A stretch of DNA of 64,000 bases from an uncultured Pirellulaceae bacterium (GTDB lineage Bacteria > Planctomycetota > Planctomycetia > Pirellulales > Pirellulaceae). The position numbers and the translations under genes were made by a program. The stretch spans positions 60,533 through 124,532 of the forward strand of contig CALCJM010000036.1 of assembly GCA_937967505.1 (NCBI GenBank), written 5' to 3'. Below, one piece after another: positions 34,844 to 44,785 of this stretch (its first letter is position 1; every line of letters begins with the position of its first letter). The notes under the pieces were generated by a model. That model made no database searches, was not told the origin of the DNA, and saw only the letters and a program-made list of their open reading frames with translations.

Positions 34844-37639
34844 CTATTTTTTCACCTCGGTATTTTTCGTGGCCACAAACTCCTGAGCGATCGACCGGGC
34901 AAGTGGAATGCGCTGGCCGTCAAGGTCGAAGTAGATTTCGAAAGGAATCCTTCTGCCGGCGAGATTTTTGACAATCTTCACGTATTCGTTTCCGGCCAAT
35001 GCCTGACGTGTTGCCAGATCTGTCGCCTGTTTCGCTTTTCCACTGATCGCTTTGTAATTCCCCTCATCCTTGAGTTCGGGGAAGATCTTGACCACCCCTT
35101 CTTTATTTTTTGCTTGGGCCACCATCGCCTGCACCCGTTCGGTTTCGCCCTTCCGCACGGCCAGCACATCGGCCAAGTCCAAAATCTCATTCAGCTTTCT
35201 CAAGGGTTGGGGAGTACCGCTGGCACCCAGCACAAACATCTGCCCCTGCATCTTCAGTTTCGATCGAATTTCGACCCCAACTTCCACAAAAAAGAATCGC
35301 AAATCATCGCGCTGGCGAAAATAGATTGCCCCGGGTGCCTTTGGGGCAACCTCCCTAGGAGCAAAATATACCTTGCCCGCATCGCTGTTAGGGACGCGTT
35401 GCTCGACCGTGAAAGGACTCAGTTCGATCCGTATTGCCTGGGGATTGGGCAACCACTTTAAATTGACATCAGCCTTCAGAGAGGCCCTGCCATTCTCGAA
35501 AGCAAAATTTTCAATCGCCACCGGCTTGCGGAGCCCCAACCAGCCGAGATCCTTGGCGGCGGACAGCTTGATTTTACAGTTGCGAATAAAATTTGCCTCG
35601 GCATATTTTTCCGCCGCCGGCAGCCAACGAAACAACAACTCGGTCGGAGTCTTTTGAATCTGGGCCACGGGCAACGGTTCATCGCGTTTGCGGCGTTTCA
35701 GCCGGACATCCCACAACTGTTTATCCTGCGCTGATCGCTTCAGGTCGTAGGCAAACTTGTTCTTGCAAACCTCCGGACCAGTCGCTAGCTCGAGCCCCAT
35801 CAGGTATTTTTTATCGATAACGATGTCGGCGATTTTGAGATCACCGGTATCCGTTGATGGCGGCAGGTCTACATGCTCAGGAAGCTTGGCGAAGGGATTG
35901 CCCGCCGGAGCGGCCGGTTTCTTATTCGACTTGGAGGCCGTTTTTTTGTCGGGCTTGATGGAGGGCTCGCCAGCAGGCTTGGATGCGCCGTTGGTTGCAT
36001 TTTTGCCGGCAGCAACAGTCGCATTCTTCTGCGCTGCCGCGACTTTTTCGACTGCCGGTTTGGCCGCACCGGCAGCACCGCTGGCGCGTGCTGGAGAAGT
36101 GGGCGTTTTCTGTTCTTCAACCGTCGGTTCAGCCGTTACAGCATTGGACTTGGCGACTTTAGACTTGGCAGGTTTAGGCTTGGCGGATTTAGCAGCTGCC
36201 GCCTGCCGCTGGGCGTACAGTTCCTCAAACTTACGCTTGGTCGCCACGGGGTCCAGTGCATCGGCCGACCGTTCTCCGGAGAGCAATCCGTCGCCAGCGG
36301 CAAGCCTCTCCAGTTTGAATTCCTTCCGCCTCCGCCCGGTTTTTGACTTCTTCGATGAATCCGATTCTCCGTTAGCTGCATTAGCTGCGTTGACCTCATT
36401 CTGGCCGTTTGGTTGACGGTCACCACCAACCGGCGCGGTGGCAGGCTGTTTCAACAGATACGTTGCAGCACCGGCCCCTCCTGTTAGCGCCAGCAGAACA
36501 GCGGCAAGCGCAGCGATTGAAATGCCCCGTTTCTGATTCCACATCCTCAACAGGAAACTTTCAGCCCCCACATCCGGCTCAGGTACGATCCCCTTCTCTT
36601 TCTTCGTCAACGGTGCCGCCGGAAGCGCTGTCGTCCGAGATTCCACCCCCTCTTGCTGCGCAACCAGCGGATCCACCGACTTGGCCATCGCCAGCGCACT
36701 GTCACTGCTGGAGGCGGCCACCGTCAATGCTTCCTGCGGTGTTGATGGTGGGACTGGTGTTGCTGGCTGAATTTTCGGAGCGTATTCGGCGGTCCACTGC
36801 GACAATTTAAGTTGAATGTCATCGACCTTTTCTGCACTTACCGTCGACAGGGTTTTCAGCAGATCGACCAGGCGATCGTACCCGTCACCGCGCCGCCGGG
36901 GTGGCACCTCTTGAAGGACAGACTGGCCGAATCGGGAGATCGCAGCAAAATCCAGCTCCGAGCTAAGCTTACCCGACAGATCGGACATCGCGCTTCGCAC
37001 GGCCGAGGTCGATAGTCCTTGAAGTTTTGCGTGACGGTCCGCCGTTACCAGAATATTCTCCTGAACGATGTTACCGTGAATGACGCCTTCCCGATGAGCG
37101 TGTTTGATACCGGTGATAATGTCGCCGATGATGGACGCCACATCTGTGTCCTTCAAATCCCCCCGGGGTAACTCGGACAGCGGCGTCCCGTCAACAAACT
37201 CAGTGACCACAAAATACCGGTCGCCCTCCTGATCAACATCATAGACGTGCACCAAAGAACGATGATCCAATTCGGTCATTTGCTGCATCACCTTCAGCAC
37301 GCGCGACCGCAGTTCGTTATCTTTGTCGATGGTGGAAGGGAAGATCTGAATCACAACCTTCCGCCCCAGTTGCGAATGAATCGCCTCGAAACGATCTCCC
37401 AATTCGTCGCGATTGATGCGCGACAACAACCGATAGTTTCCCAACGTCAGCCGCGATCGCCCGGACAGCAATAATTTCGCCTGCCACGGTGTCAGCATTC
37501 TGTCCCGCACCAGTTTGGTGGCGATCTTGCGAGGGTCTTCGTCGTCCACGCGTGACATCCACGAATCAACGGCCTCGCCTTCCATTGCCCTGCTTTTTTT
37601 CAAGCACGCAATGAATTGATCTCGTGTAAGGGCACTCAT
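34844..37639 (-). CDS. membrane pseudokinase, serine/threonine kinase fold
   Basis: This 931-residue protein starts 'MSALTRDQFIACLKKS' at 37639. It has the planctomycete kinase N-terminal element 'LTPWQAKLLLSGRSRLTLGNYRLL'. The kinase-like domain (about 85-350) is clearly degenerate. The beta-3 lysine motif reads 'VVIQIFP' (Gln for Lys), the catalytic HRD loop reads 'VIHGNIVQENIL', and DFG is 'LQG'. A Pro/Ala/Lys-rich linker and a membrane segment near residue 420 ('ISIAALAAVLLALTGGAGAATYLL') lead to an extracytoplasmic region. This ends in a ~280-residue C-terminal domain of unknown type. It cannot be an active canonical kinase and may act as a scaffold or sensor. It is next to argC but unrelated. 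Confidence 0.8.
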   Translation of the reverse strand: MSALTRDQFIACLKKSRAMEGEAVDSWMSRVDDEDPRKIATKLVRDRMLTPWQAKLLLSGRSRLTLGNYRLLSRINRDELGDRFEAIHSQLGRKVVIQIFPSTIDKDNELRSRVLKVMQQMTELDHRSLVHVYDVDQEGDRYFVVTEFVDGTPLSELPRGDLKDTDVASIIGDIITGIKHAHREGVIHGNIVQENILVTADRHAKLQGLSTSAVRSAMSDLSGKLSSELDFAAISRFGQSVLQEVPPRRRGDGYDRLVDLLKTLSTVSAEKVDDIQLKLSQWTAEYAPKIQPATPVPPSTPQEALTVAASSSDSALAMAKSVDPLVAQQEGVESRTTALPAAPLTKKEKGIVPEPDVGAESFLLRMWNQKRGISIAALAAVLLALTGGAGAATYLLKQPATAPVGGDRQPNGQNEVNAANAANGESDSSKKSKTGRRRKEFKLERLAAGDGLLSGERSADALDPVATKRKFEELYAQRQAAAAKSAKPKPAKSKVAKSNAVTAEPTVEEQKTPTSPARASGAAGAAKPAVEKVAAAQKNATVAAGKNATNGASKPAGEPSIKPDKKTASKSNKKPAAPAGNPFAKLPEHVDLPPSTDTGDLKIADIVIDKKYLMGLELATGPEVCKNKFAYDLKRSAQDKQLWDVRLKRRKRDEPLPVAQIQKTPTELLFRWLPAAEKYAEANFIRNCKIKLSAAKDLGWLGLRKPVAIENFAFENGRASLKADVNLKWLPNPQAIRIELSPFTVEQRVPNSDAGKVYFAPREVAPKAPGAIYFRQRDDLRFFFVEVGVEIRSKLKMQGQMFVLGASGTPQPLRKLNEILDLADVLAVRKGETERVQAMVAQAKNKEGVVKIFPELKDEGNYKAISGKAKQATDLATRQALAGNEYVKIVKNLAGRRIPFEIYFDLDGQRIPLARSIAQEFVATKNTEVKK

Positions 37640-37913
37640 GTGGGCTCGCCGGGGGTTACCGATAGGGTAAGATGATCGTCGAAACGAACAGCTGCTGCCT
37701 TCATTTTCGCATTGGGCGATTGAATCTGCAAGCATGAATTGGAGATCGGGCCAAACCTTCGGTGCTCCGTCCGCAATGCGCGAACCAGATGCCGACCCCA
37801 AATTTTGCTATACTCGGGCAATACCCAAACAATACTCGGCCCTCCATCGCCCCGGTCTCTGTTCGATCTCACAACACCTGTCCGATCTCGCAACACCCAA
37901 ATCAGTTAGTCAC

Positions 37914-40292
37914 ATGCCCTCAAAGTCCGTCTCCAGCATTTTCAAATTCCTGCAAATCCCGGTCGGCCTGTTCCTCATGGCGTTGACCGCTGGTGCTGGC
38001 CATGCCGGCACCGACATCCATGTCACGCTGGTCCCACCAACGGCCCAAACCCGGTTCGCCAAAAACGATCTAATCACAGCACTGAACGCCTCAGACGACT
38101 CCAGCGCGAGCAATATTACAAAAATCAAGTCGGTTGTGTTGAAAGTTGATCCAGCTGCGGTTGGGGCGGGTTTCCAGATCAAATTTACCTCTGTAGATAG
38201 TCCTTCTGTGCCTTCATCTTGGGGCTGCATTATCACCGGCAGCGACGCAAACGAAACCATGTACGGGGGGCTGGAACTGGCGGAAATGATCGCCGCACAA
38301 AAGCCGATCGAATTTGACCAAATTATCCAACGGCACCCTGCCATCGATCGCCGCGGGATCAAATTCAATATCCCCCTAGACGCCCGCACGCCCAGCTATG
38401 ACGACTCGGGTGATGCGGCACAATCGAACATCGCCGAAATGTGGGAATTTGATTTCTGGCAGGAAACCTTCGACCAGATGGCCCGCAACCGCTACAACGT
38501 GCTGACGCTCTGGAACCCTCATCCCTTCCCTTCCATGATTAAACTGGACAGTTACCCGGAGGTTGCATTGGATGACGTCTGCGTCACGACACTTAAACCC
38601 GGTGGACGCGAAAACGAATGGGGCGAACCCCAATTGGTGTCCACCAATGTGATCGACAATCTCAAGACGGTCAAAAAAATGACGATCGATCAAAAGATAC
38701 AGTTTTGGCGATCGGTGATTGACCATGCCCACTCGCGCGGTATCGACATCTATTTTTACACGTGGAATATTTGCCCCAACAGCGTTGCCGCCCCCGTCGC
38801 CCCGATGTATCGCACCTTCGGAATCAATATCGAAAAAGAGCCCGCAGGAAAGTATGGTGTCAGCCACCAAATCAACGACCCCGATACAATCGCCTATTAC
38901 CGGGCGGCGGTGAAACAGTTTTTGTTGACCTACCCACAGGTCAAGGGGATCGGCGTCACCGCCGGAGAGCACATGCCACGCGACTGGACGCAAAGCAACC
39001 GCGAACAATGGCTGTACGACACCTATGGCAAAGGCATCGCCGACGCCAAACAGCTCCAGCCCGACCGCAAGATCGATTTTATTCATCGCGTCTGGCATAC
39101 GGATCTGACGGAAATCATGAAGGTCTGGAAAAATTACCCGGACCGGTTCGAATTAAGTTTCAAATATGCCAAAGCCCGATTGTACTCGTCACCGTATATC
39201 CCTTTTGCGGCAAAACAGATCAAACTGATGAAACCTCACGGTTTGAAATCGTGGTGGAACCTGCGTAACGATGATATTTACGTGCACCGCTGGGGCGATC
39301 CGGACTATGTTCGGGAGTTTCTGAAGAACCTGCCCCCACCAGCACACACTGCGGGAATTCATATCGGTTCGGACGGCTACGTTTGGGGGCGCGAGTTCGC
39401 CAGCAAATTCCCCACATCGCCGCGCACACGCGCCTACGAAAAACACTGGTACCGCACGCTGCTGTGGGGACGACTGGCCTACGACCCAACACTGGAAAAA
39501 TCTTTTTTCACCACCAAACTCAAGCAGCGCTTCTTCGCCGACCTGCCCCGCAACACAGGCGATCAGCGATCCGATCAGCTCTACCGTGCCTGGCAGATCT
39601 CCTCCAAAATCATCCCGCTGGTCAATCAGTTTCACTGGAAGGACTGGGATCACTTGTGGTCTGTGGAATCATGCCGTGGCCATACCGAAGGGTACTACGA
39701 AGTGGACACCTTCGCCAACCACCGCACTATGGCCGGCAGCAACCTCCAAACGATTTCGGACTTCGTCCAACAAACGATTGCGGGAAACAACAACTCCCCC
39801 CAAACACCGCTTGCTGTCGCAGACCAACTGGATGGCTTGGGACACGATGCGGAACAACTGGTCAGCACGATCGCCACCGCCCAGAACATCCTGAACGACG
39901 GCGGGACAGGGCAGGTGAATGTCACCGGGCTGGATTCGGAACTGTCGGCCACACTGTCGGACATGCTGTCCATGGTATGGCTGGGCAGGTACTACGCCGC
40001 AAAAATCCGCGCCGCAACCAACCTCGCTCTGTTTGACGCGACGGGGGATCCCAAACATTACGCCAGTGCGAAAACGCACATCCAAAAAGCCTTTTTGCAC
40101 TGTAAAAGATACACCGCACAGGCCTCACAACAGTACCACTCCCAAATGCTGGCGCGATCCGGCCCTTTGGATTGGGACCAAATCCTTGCCGACTCAAGAC
40201 GCGACATCGAAATCGTCGAAGAGCACTTTCAGACACGTCAATCTTCCGATGACGGCCCGGCCTCGCCGCCCCAACAAAAATCGCTGCGCTGA
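37914..40292 (+). CDS. secreted glycoside hydrolase-like protein (alpha-glucuronidase/GH20-type barrel, unassigned)
   Basis: This 792-residue exported protein has a signal peptide 'FKFLQIPVGLFLMALTAGAGHAG'. The N-terminal ~120 residues form a small alpha/beta domain with 'YGGLELAEMI', as in beta-hexosaminidase-like and alpha-glucuronidase-like enzymes. A (beta/alpha)8 barrel follows from 'PAIDRRGIKFNI' through 'GIDIYFYTWNIC', 'VKGIGVTAGEHMP', 'RVWHTDL' and 'GSDGYVWGREF'. The C-terminal ~250 residues are helical. The acidic residues of 'TAGEHM' and 'RVWHTD' could be catalytic. No GH family is assigned with confidence. The start at 37914 begins the signal peptide. It heads a short plus-strand run with two membrane proteins. 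Confidence 0.55.
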   Translation: MPSKSVSSIFKFLQIPVGLFLMALTAGAGHAGTDIHVTLVPPTAQTRFAKNDLITALNASDDSSASNITKIKSVVLKVDPAAVGAGFQIKFTSVDSPSVPSSWGCIITGSDANETMYGGLELAEMIAAQKPIEFDQIIQRHPAIDRRGIKFNIPLDARTPSYDDSGDAAQSNIAEMWEFDFWQETFDQMARNRYNVLTLWNPHPFPSMIKLDSYPEVALDDVCVTTLKPGGRENEWGEPQLVSTNVIDNLKTVKKMTIDQKIQFWRSVIDHAHSRGIDIYFYTWNICPNSVAAPVAPMYRTFGINIEKEPAGKYGVSHQINDPDTIAYYRAAVKQFLLTYPQVKGIGVTAGEHMPRDWTQSNREQWLYDTYGKGIADAKQLQPDRKIDFIHRVWHTDLTEIMKVWKNYPDRFELSFKYAKARLYSSPYIPFAAKQIKLMKPHGLKSWWNLRNDDIYVHRWGDPDYVREFLKNLPPPAHTAGIHIGSDGYVWGREFASKFPTSPRTRAYEKHWYRTLLWGRLAYDPTLEKSFFTTKLKQRFFADLPRNTGDQRSDQLYRAWQISSKIIPLVNQFHWKDWDHLWSVESCRGHTEGYYEVDTFANHRTMAGSNLQTISDFVQQTIAGNNNSPQTPLAVADQLDGLGHDAEQLVSTIATAQNILNDGGTGQVNVTGLDSELSATLSDMLSMVWLGRYYAAKIRAATNLALFDATGDPKHYASAKTHIQKAFLHCKRYTAQASQQYHSQMLARSGPLDWDQILADSRRDIEIVEEHFQTRQSSDDGPASPPQQKSLR

Positions 40293-40317
40293 TCCATCCC
40301 CTCTGTCGCCGACCAAC

Positions 40318-40905
40318 ATGTTGCGTTCTACCAAATTTATTCCCGACGCATTTGCCAAACGCGACCTCTTGGGGCTGGGGTTGCTGGCAATGATTGGGGG
40401 AACCATTCTCTGGTCAATGACGATCGTTTTTTCCCCAACCATGCGTCAAATGGCGCTGGAACGTTTTCACCTTGCCGGTAACAGCTTTCCGCTGTGGGCC
40501 GTCCACCAGGCCGTGCCGGCAATGTACAACATGGAAAATCGGATTCAATTCACCAATCGTCTGATTGGAGATAAACCGTTTGACCCTGCAGACGAAAGCT
40601 ATATCAAACGAACGCTCAATCATTACCCGGCGCGTTTCATCACGTTCGGCAACAACCATCCGGTCTGTTTCTCCAACCAACCTCAAGGCACATTTGAAAT
40701 CCGGTCGGTATTCGGGGACACCGAATTGGTCACGCGCTGGGAAATCACGCCACAGTCGCAACACACGAACCTTGACGCTGATAAAAAACCAGACAAGACA
40801 GCAGGCTCAACCGGTGGTCCGTCCGGTTCAGTCCCCCGCACCATGATCGTTCGCCAGATTTCAAAAAAATGGAACGTGACCAAGCCGGGAGTAGGCCATG
40901 AGTGA
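40318..40905 (+). CDS. membrane-anchored protein of unknown function
   Basis: This 195-residue protein has one N-terminal membrane segment ('LLGLGLLAMIGGTILWSMTIVF') and a predicted periplasmic domain with 'PAMYNMENRIQFTNRLI' and a 'HYPARFITFGNNHPVCF' block. The C-terminus is polar ('SKKWNVTKPGVGHE'). No family is recognised. The start 25 bp after the glycosidase stop and the overlap of its stop with the next gene (ATGAGTGA) show it is cotranscribed with both. It may be a partner of the multi-pass protein downstream. Confidence 0.75.
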   Translation: MLRSTKFIPDAFAKRDLLGLGLLAMIGGTILWSMTIVFSPTMRQMALERFHLAGNSFPLWAVHQAVPAMYNMENRIQFTNRLIGDKPFDPADESYIKRTLNHYPARFITFGNNHPVCFSNQPQGTFEIRSVFGDTELVTRWEITPQSQHTNLDADKKPDKTAGSTGGPSGSVPRTMIVRQISKKWNVTKPGVGHE

Positions 40906-41734
40906 CCGCCCCGAAACTGGAGATTCCGACGTGGCCTCGATCGACGGTGACAACAGAACGTTGTTAAAACTGGTGCAAGCCGCCATTTTGATCTCGCTGG
41001 TTTGGAAGGCCAGGTACTTTCTGGTCGTAAGTGCGATTCACTCCCAATTCCCGCTCGAACATCCGTTCTTCCCATGGGTGCTTCAACGACTGGAAACCGT
41101 CAGAATTGCGTGGCTGTTGGCATGTGTCAGCGCGGGGTTGATCCTATTTTCCCAAACCTCGAAAAATATCTTCCGCCTGACAGCACTAAACCTGCTGATG
41201 CTGATCGTGCTGAGCATCCACCAAAAATCCTTCAACGATGTGACGTTCATGTGCTGTGCATGGTCGGCGCTGTGGTGCCTGTGGATGTCGACGCGCTTGC
41301 ACGAGCCTTTTGAGAGCCTGTTTCCGCGGGCCGCATGGCTGACGCACCTGATCCTGTCGATGATTTTTATCGGAGGCGCCGTTGGCAAGATGACGCCCGG
41401 CTACTGGGACGGGACGGTTCTATACGAAATCTATTTCATTGATCGGGATTTTTGGACTTACAATTTGATTCGCAGCCTGTTTGCCGAAGAGTCGCTGCCC
41501 AACGTCGCGATGTGGCATGCGCGGATGGTGATCTGTGCCGAATGGGTTTGCGGGTTCCTGTGGTTGATGCCGCAAAAGGTCGCCTCCATTGTCGCCGTCG
41601 TGATGTTGTGCGGGATTGCGCTGACCAATAATTTCCTGCTGTTTTCAGTGGTCACGTGCCTGATTGGGTTGGCGCTGGTGGGGCTGCATGAAAAACGCCA
41701 GCCAACGAAATCCCCGCTGACAACACCGGCCTGA
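40898..41734 (+). CDS. multi-pass membrane protein, HTTM-like
   Basis: This 278-residue protein has about six or seven membrane segments ('LVQAAILISLVWKARYFLVV', 'VRIAWLLACVSAGLILF', 'TALNLLMLIVLSI', 'THLILSMIFIGGAVGKM', 'VASIVAVVMLCGIAL', 'FLLFSVVTCLIGLALVG'). The order of segments and 'GGAVGKMTPGYWDG' recall the HTTM (vitamin K-dependent carboxylase-like) membrane domain, but the resemblance is remote. It overlaps the previous gene by eight bases, so the pair is translationally coupled. Function unknown. Confidence 0.65.
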   Translation: MSDRPETGDSDVASIDGDNRTLLKLVQAAILISLVWKARYFLVVSAIHSQFPLEHPFFPWVLQRLETVRIAWLLACVSAGLILFSQTSKNIFRLTALNLLMLIVLSIHQKSFNDVTFMCCAWSALWCLWMSTRLHEPFESLFPRAAWLTHLILSMIFIGGAVGKMTPGYWDGTVLYEIYFIDRDFWTYNLIRSLFAEESLPNVAMWHARMVICAEWVCGFLWLMPQKVASIVAVVMLCGIALTNNFLLFSVVTCLIGLALVGLHEKRQPTKSPLTTPA

Positions 41735-41761
41735 ATCGAATGGCCGGAGCACCCCACAGAC

Positions 41762-43603
41762 TTACTGATAGCCCTTTGCTTGAATGGCAAACAGATGAGC
41801 GTAATGGGCATTTTGCTGCATCAGTTCTTCATGAGAACCACGCTCAATGACCTTGCCTTTGGCCAACACGACGATCTGATCGGCCATGCGAACCGTCGAG
41901 AAACGATGCGAAATCAAAATGACCATCTGGTTTTCGGTCGCCGAGCGAAAATGGTCAAAGATGTGGGCTTCCGCTTCGGCATCCATCGCCGACGTAGGCT
42001 CGTCCAGCACCAAAACATCGGCCTGCTGTCTCATCAACGCGCGTGACAGGGCAATCTTTTGCCACTGACCACCCGATAGCTCGCGACCACCCTGGAACCA
42101 ACGCCCCAGTTGCGTATCGTAGCCGTCATCCATCTGGTCTATAAAAGGGCCGGCCATTCCCTTTTCGGCGGCCGCCTGTTGTTGATCACGCGCTTCAAAA
42201 TTGGCGACATCACCAACACCAATATTTTCACCAACGGTCAGTTGATACCGGACAAAATCCTGAAAAATCACGCCAATTCGATCGCGTAATGCATCCAAAC
42301 GCCACTCCTTCAAATCGCGCCCGTCAAGCAACACGCGGCCGCACGTCGGAACGTACAGGCGCGTCAGCAATTTGATCAGCGTTGTTTTTCCCGAACCATT
42401 TTCTCCAACGAGTGCCAGTTTTTGCCCTGGCTGTAGATGCAGGCTGATCTTGTCGAGCGCCGGAGTTGTCTGTCCCGGGTAGGTGAATGACACCTCCTGA
42501 AAACGCACGCCATCACCCGGTAGTGGGCCCGTCGTTGCCGCACCATCCTGCGTTTCAATTTCCTCTTCGAGGAACTCGTAAAGGTTGGATAGGTAAAGAT
42601 TGTCTTCATACATTTTGCCAATCGATGTCAGGCTGGCCGCGATCGACGATTGCCCCTGTTTAAAGATCAACAGGTACATCGTCATCCCGCCCAACGTGAT
42701 CCACCCCCGGGCCGCGGACCAGCCGATCCACCCGTAAGCGGCGTAGAAAGCGATCGTGCTGAGCATGCCCAGCAAAAATCCCCACAGACCGCGCTTCAAA
42801 GTCAGGGCCCTGTCTTCGGCGTAGAGCGCTTCAAAAATCTCCCGATAGCGCGCCAGAAACAGTTCGCCGGTACCAAAGAGTTTGACTTCTTTGACATAGT
42901 CTTCGCGCGACAGCAGCCATTCGAGGTAATTTCGCTTGCGGGTTTCGGGAACCTGCCAGCGGAAAAGCCGGAAAGCGGCCCCCGAAAAATAGGTTTCCAC
43001 AAAAAATGCCGGCAACGCCGCGACCATCAGACCAACCACCGCCAGCCACGAAAACTGAATCAGCAACCAGCCATAGGTTAGCAACGTGATACCATTTTGC
43101 ACCAAACCAAACGTGCGTGTGACGAGACTCAGCGGTCGGGACGAGGCCTCCCGCCGCGCCCGGGTCATTTTGTCGTAGAACTCGGCGTCTTCGAAATGCG
43201 AGAGTTCCAGTGTTTGCGCTTTTTCAAGGATCATCACGTTGACGCGCTGGCCAAGCAACGCGCGCAGGAGCGTCTGGGCCATCATCAGGCCTCGCTGCGC
43301 TGCCGCCATCAGAACAATCAGCACCGCCTCCACACCAATCCACTTCAGAACCATCCAGCGATCGGCCGGGTGGTCTGTTTCGACCGCCAGCACAACGGCA
43401 TCGACGATCAGTTTCCCCACGTACGCGATCGCTCCCGGGATGACGCCGGCGAAAATGGTCAGCGCTGCCAGAATCAGCGTCAGCCATTTGTCCGTCGTCC
43501 AAACAAGATTCAACGCTTCCTTGCTGTAGCGGAAGACACCAAAGAACCTGCCGATGATTGAGGAGGCATCGTTTTTGAGCGGCGCAACGGAAGGGGACAT
43601 CAA
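41762..43603 (-). CDS. ABC transporter, fused membrane and ATP-binding domains (exporter type)
   Basis: This 613-residue half-transporter should dimerise. The N-terminal ~350 residues form a six-helix membrane domain ('LTLILAALTIFAGVIPGAIAYVG', 'VGLMVAALPAFFVETYF'). The nucleotide-binding domain has Walker A 'GENGSGKTTLIKLL', Q-loop 'VIFQDFVRYQLTV', signature 'LSGGQWQKIALSRAL', Walker B 'VLVLDEPTSAMD' and the switch 'ILISHRFSTVR'. This is the MsbA/MdlB-like layout. The substrate is unknown. It stands alone on the minus strand between the HTTM-like gene and the metal-importer operon. Confidence 0.9.
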   Translation of the reverse strand: MMSPSVAPLKNDASSIIGRFFGVFRYSKEALNLVWTTDKWLTLILAALTIFAGVIPGAIAYVGKLIVDAVVLAVETDHPADRWMVLKWIGVEAVLIVLMAAAQRGLMMAQTLLRALLGQRVNVMILEKAQTLELSHFEDAEFYDKMTRARREASSRPLSLVTRTFGLVQNGITLLTYGWLLIQFSWLAVVGLMVAALPAFFVETYFSGAAFRLFRWQVPETRKRNYLEWLLSREDYVKEVKLFGTGELFLARYREIFEALYAEDRALTLKRGLWGFLLGMLSTIAFYAAYGWIGWSAARGWITLGGMTMYLLIFKQGQSSIAASLTSIGKMYEDNLYLSNLYEFLEEEIETQDGAATTGPLPGDGVRFQEVSFTYPGQTTPALDKISLHLQPGQKLALVGENGSGKTTLIKLLTRLYVPTCGRVLLDGRDLKEWRLDALRDRIGVIFQDFVRYQLTVGENIGVGDVANFEARDQQQAAAEKGMAGPFIDQMDDGYDTQLGRWFQGGRELSGGQWQKIALSRALMRQQADVLVLDEPTSAMDAEAEAHIFDHFRSATENQMVILISHRFSTVRMADQIVVLAKGKVIERGSHEELMQQNAHYAHLFAIQAKGYQ

Positions 43604-43684
43604 GGACTCGGGTAGATAAAAATGGGCCGGACAAAACAGCCGCGCCTGCGGCAGTGCAGCTGTCTTCGGAGAGTGGTTTGATAC

Positions 43685-44785
43685 CTACAACGCCAATGTT
43701 TCGTCAGGACTGTCCGCCACCTGTTTTCCCTGTTCGGTCAGACCAACGGTCGCACCATCCTCCGTGACCCAACCTTTATTTTTGCACTGCGTAAGTGCGC
43801 GGCGAAATTGCTGATCGGTCCACGTCACCGAATCGGACAGTTCCCGGACCCCGACCGCATCGGGAGTGTCACGTTTCAATCGCGCCAACAACAGTTGCTG
43901 AAACAGATCACTGCGCTGGCGCTGCCGCAAACGGGCTTTGGCCAACACGCCCTGGCGCGGCGCAAAAACAACCGTCACCAGAAACACCAAACCGGCCACC
44001 GTGGCGATCGGCCCCGTCGGTGAAATATTCAGCACGTACCCCGCCTGAAATCCAACCAAGCTACTGAAAACCCCGACCAAACTACTAATCACCAGCATCT
44101 TCCACAACCGGCTGCCCAGCAGAAACCCGGCTGCCGGCGGTGCGATCATCAACGCCACCACTAGGATCGACCCCACCGTCTCAAATGCAGCCACGGTCGT
44201 GATTGACACCAGCGCCAGCCATCCCAGATGCAGCAACGCCGGCCGAAACCCAAAACTCTGCGAAAGTTCCGCATCAAACATCGCCAGCTTCATCTCTTTG
44301 TAAAAGAACAGAATAAACACCAGCAGCGCCACCAACACCGAAGCCATCACCAGAAACGAACGCGGTATCTCAACACCCAACAGTTGCACGGTCTGGAGCG
44401 CTGCCGATGCAAGGTTGCCGTCAATGATGCAGTGAGCGTGGAAGTGCGTGTTGTTCAGGTTCTGGCTGGCCGCAATAATCCCGACACTGAACAACGCCGA
44501 AAACACGATCCCCAACGCGGCGTCGCCATCGACCAGCCGTGTGTTGCGAATCGTCTGAACCAGCCACACCATCAACAGCCCCGATAATCCGGCGCTGATA
44601 ATTAACCACGGAGAGGAACGGTCCTGAAAGATCACAAACGCCACAATGATCCCCGGTAGCACCGCGTGGCTGAGCGCTTCGGCGACCATGGATTCATGAT
44701 TGACCACCAGGTAAACGCCGCACAATGCACACGCCACGGCGGTGGTAATGGCGATCATCAATGTCCAGAAAACCAGCGGATCCAT
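43685..44785 (-). CDS. Mn/Zn/Fe ABC transporter permease with C-terminal winged-helix domain
   Basis: This 366-residue permease belongs to the TroC/ZnuB family, with about eight or nine membrane segments ('LMIAITTAVACALCGVYLVV', 'SHAVLPGIIVAFVIF', 'GIVFSALFSVGIIAAS', 'SILVVALMIAPPAAGFLL'). The last ~80 residues are soluble and carry a DtxR/winged-helix-like sequence ('VGVRELSDSVTWTDQQFRRALTQCKNKGWV'), as in some TroC proteins. Start ATG at 44785 overlaps the TAA of the second permease by one base. A long upstream open frame to 45391 is not coding. It lies last in the importer operon. Confidence 0.88.
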   Translation of the reverse strand: MDPLVFWTLMIAITTAVACALCGVYLVVNHESMVAEALSHAVLPGIIVAFVIFQDRSSPWLIISAGLSGLLMVWLVQTIRNTRLVDGDAALGIVFSALFSVGIIAASQNLNNTHFHAHCIIDGNLASAALQTVQLLGVEIPRSFLVMASVLVALLVFILFFYKEMKLAMFDAELSQSFGFRPALLHLGWLALVSITTVAAFETVGSILVVALMIAPPAAGFLLGSRLWKMLVISSLVGVFSSLVGFQAGYVLNISPTGPIATVAGLVFLVTVVFAPRQGVLAKARLRQRQRSDLFQQLLLARLKRDTPDAVGVRELSDSVTWTDQQFRRALTQCKNKGWVTEDGATVGLTEQGKQVADSPDETLAL

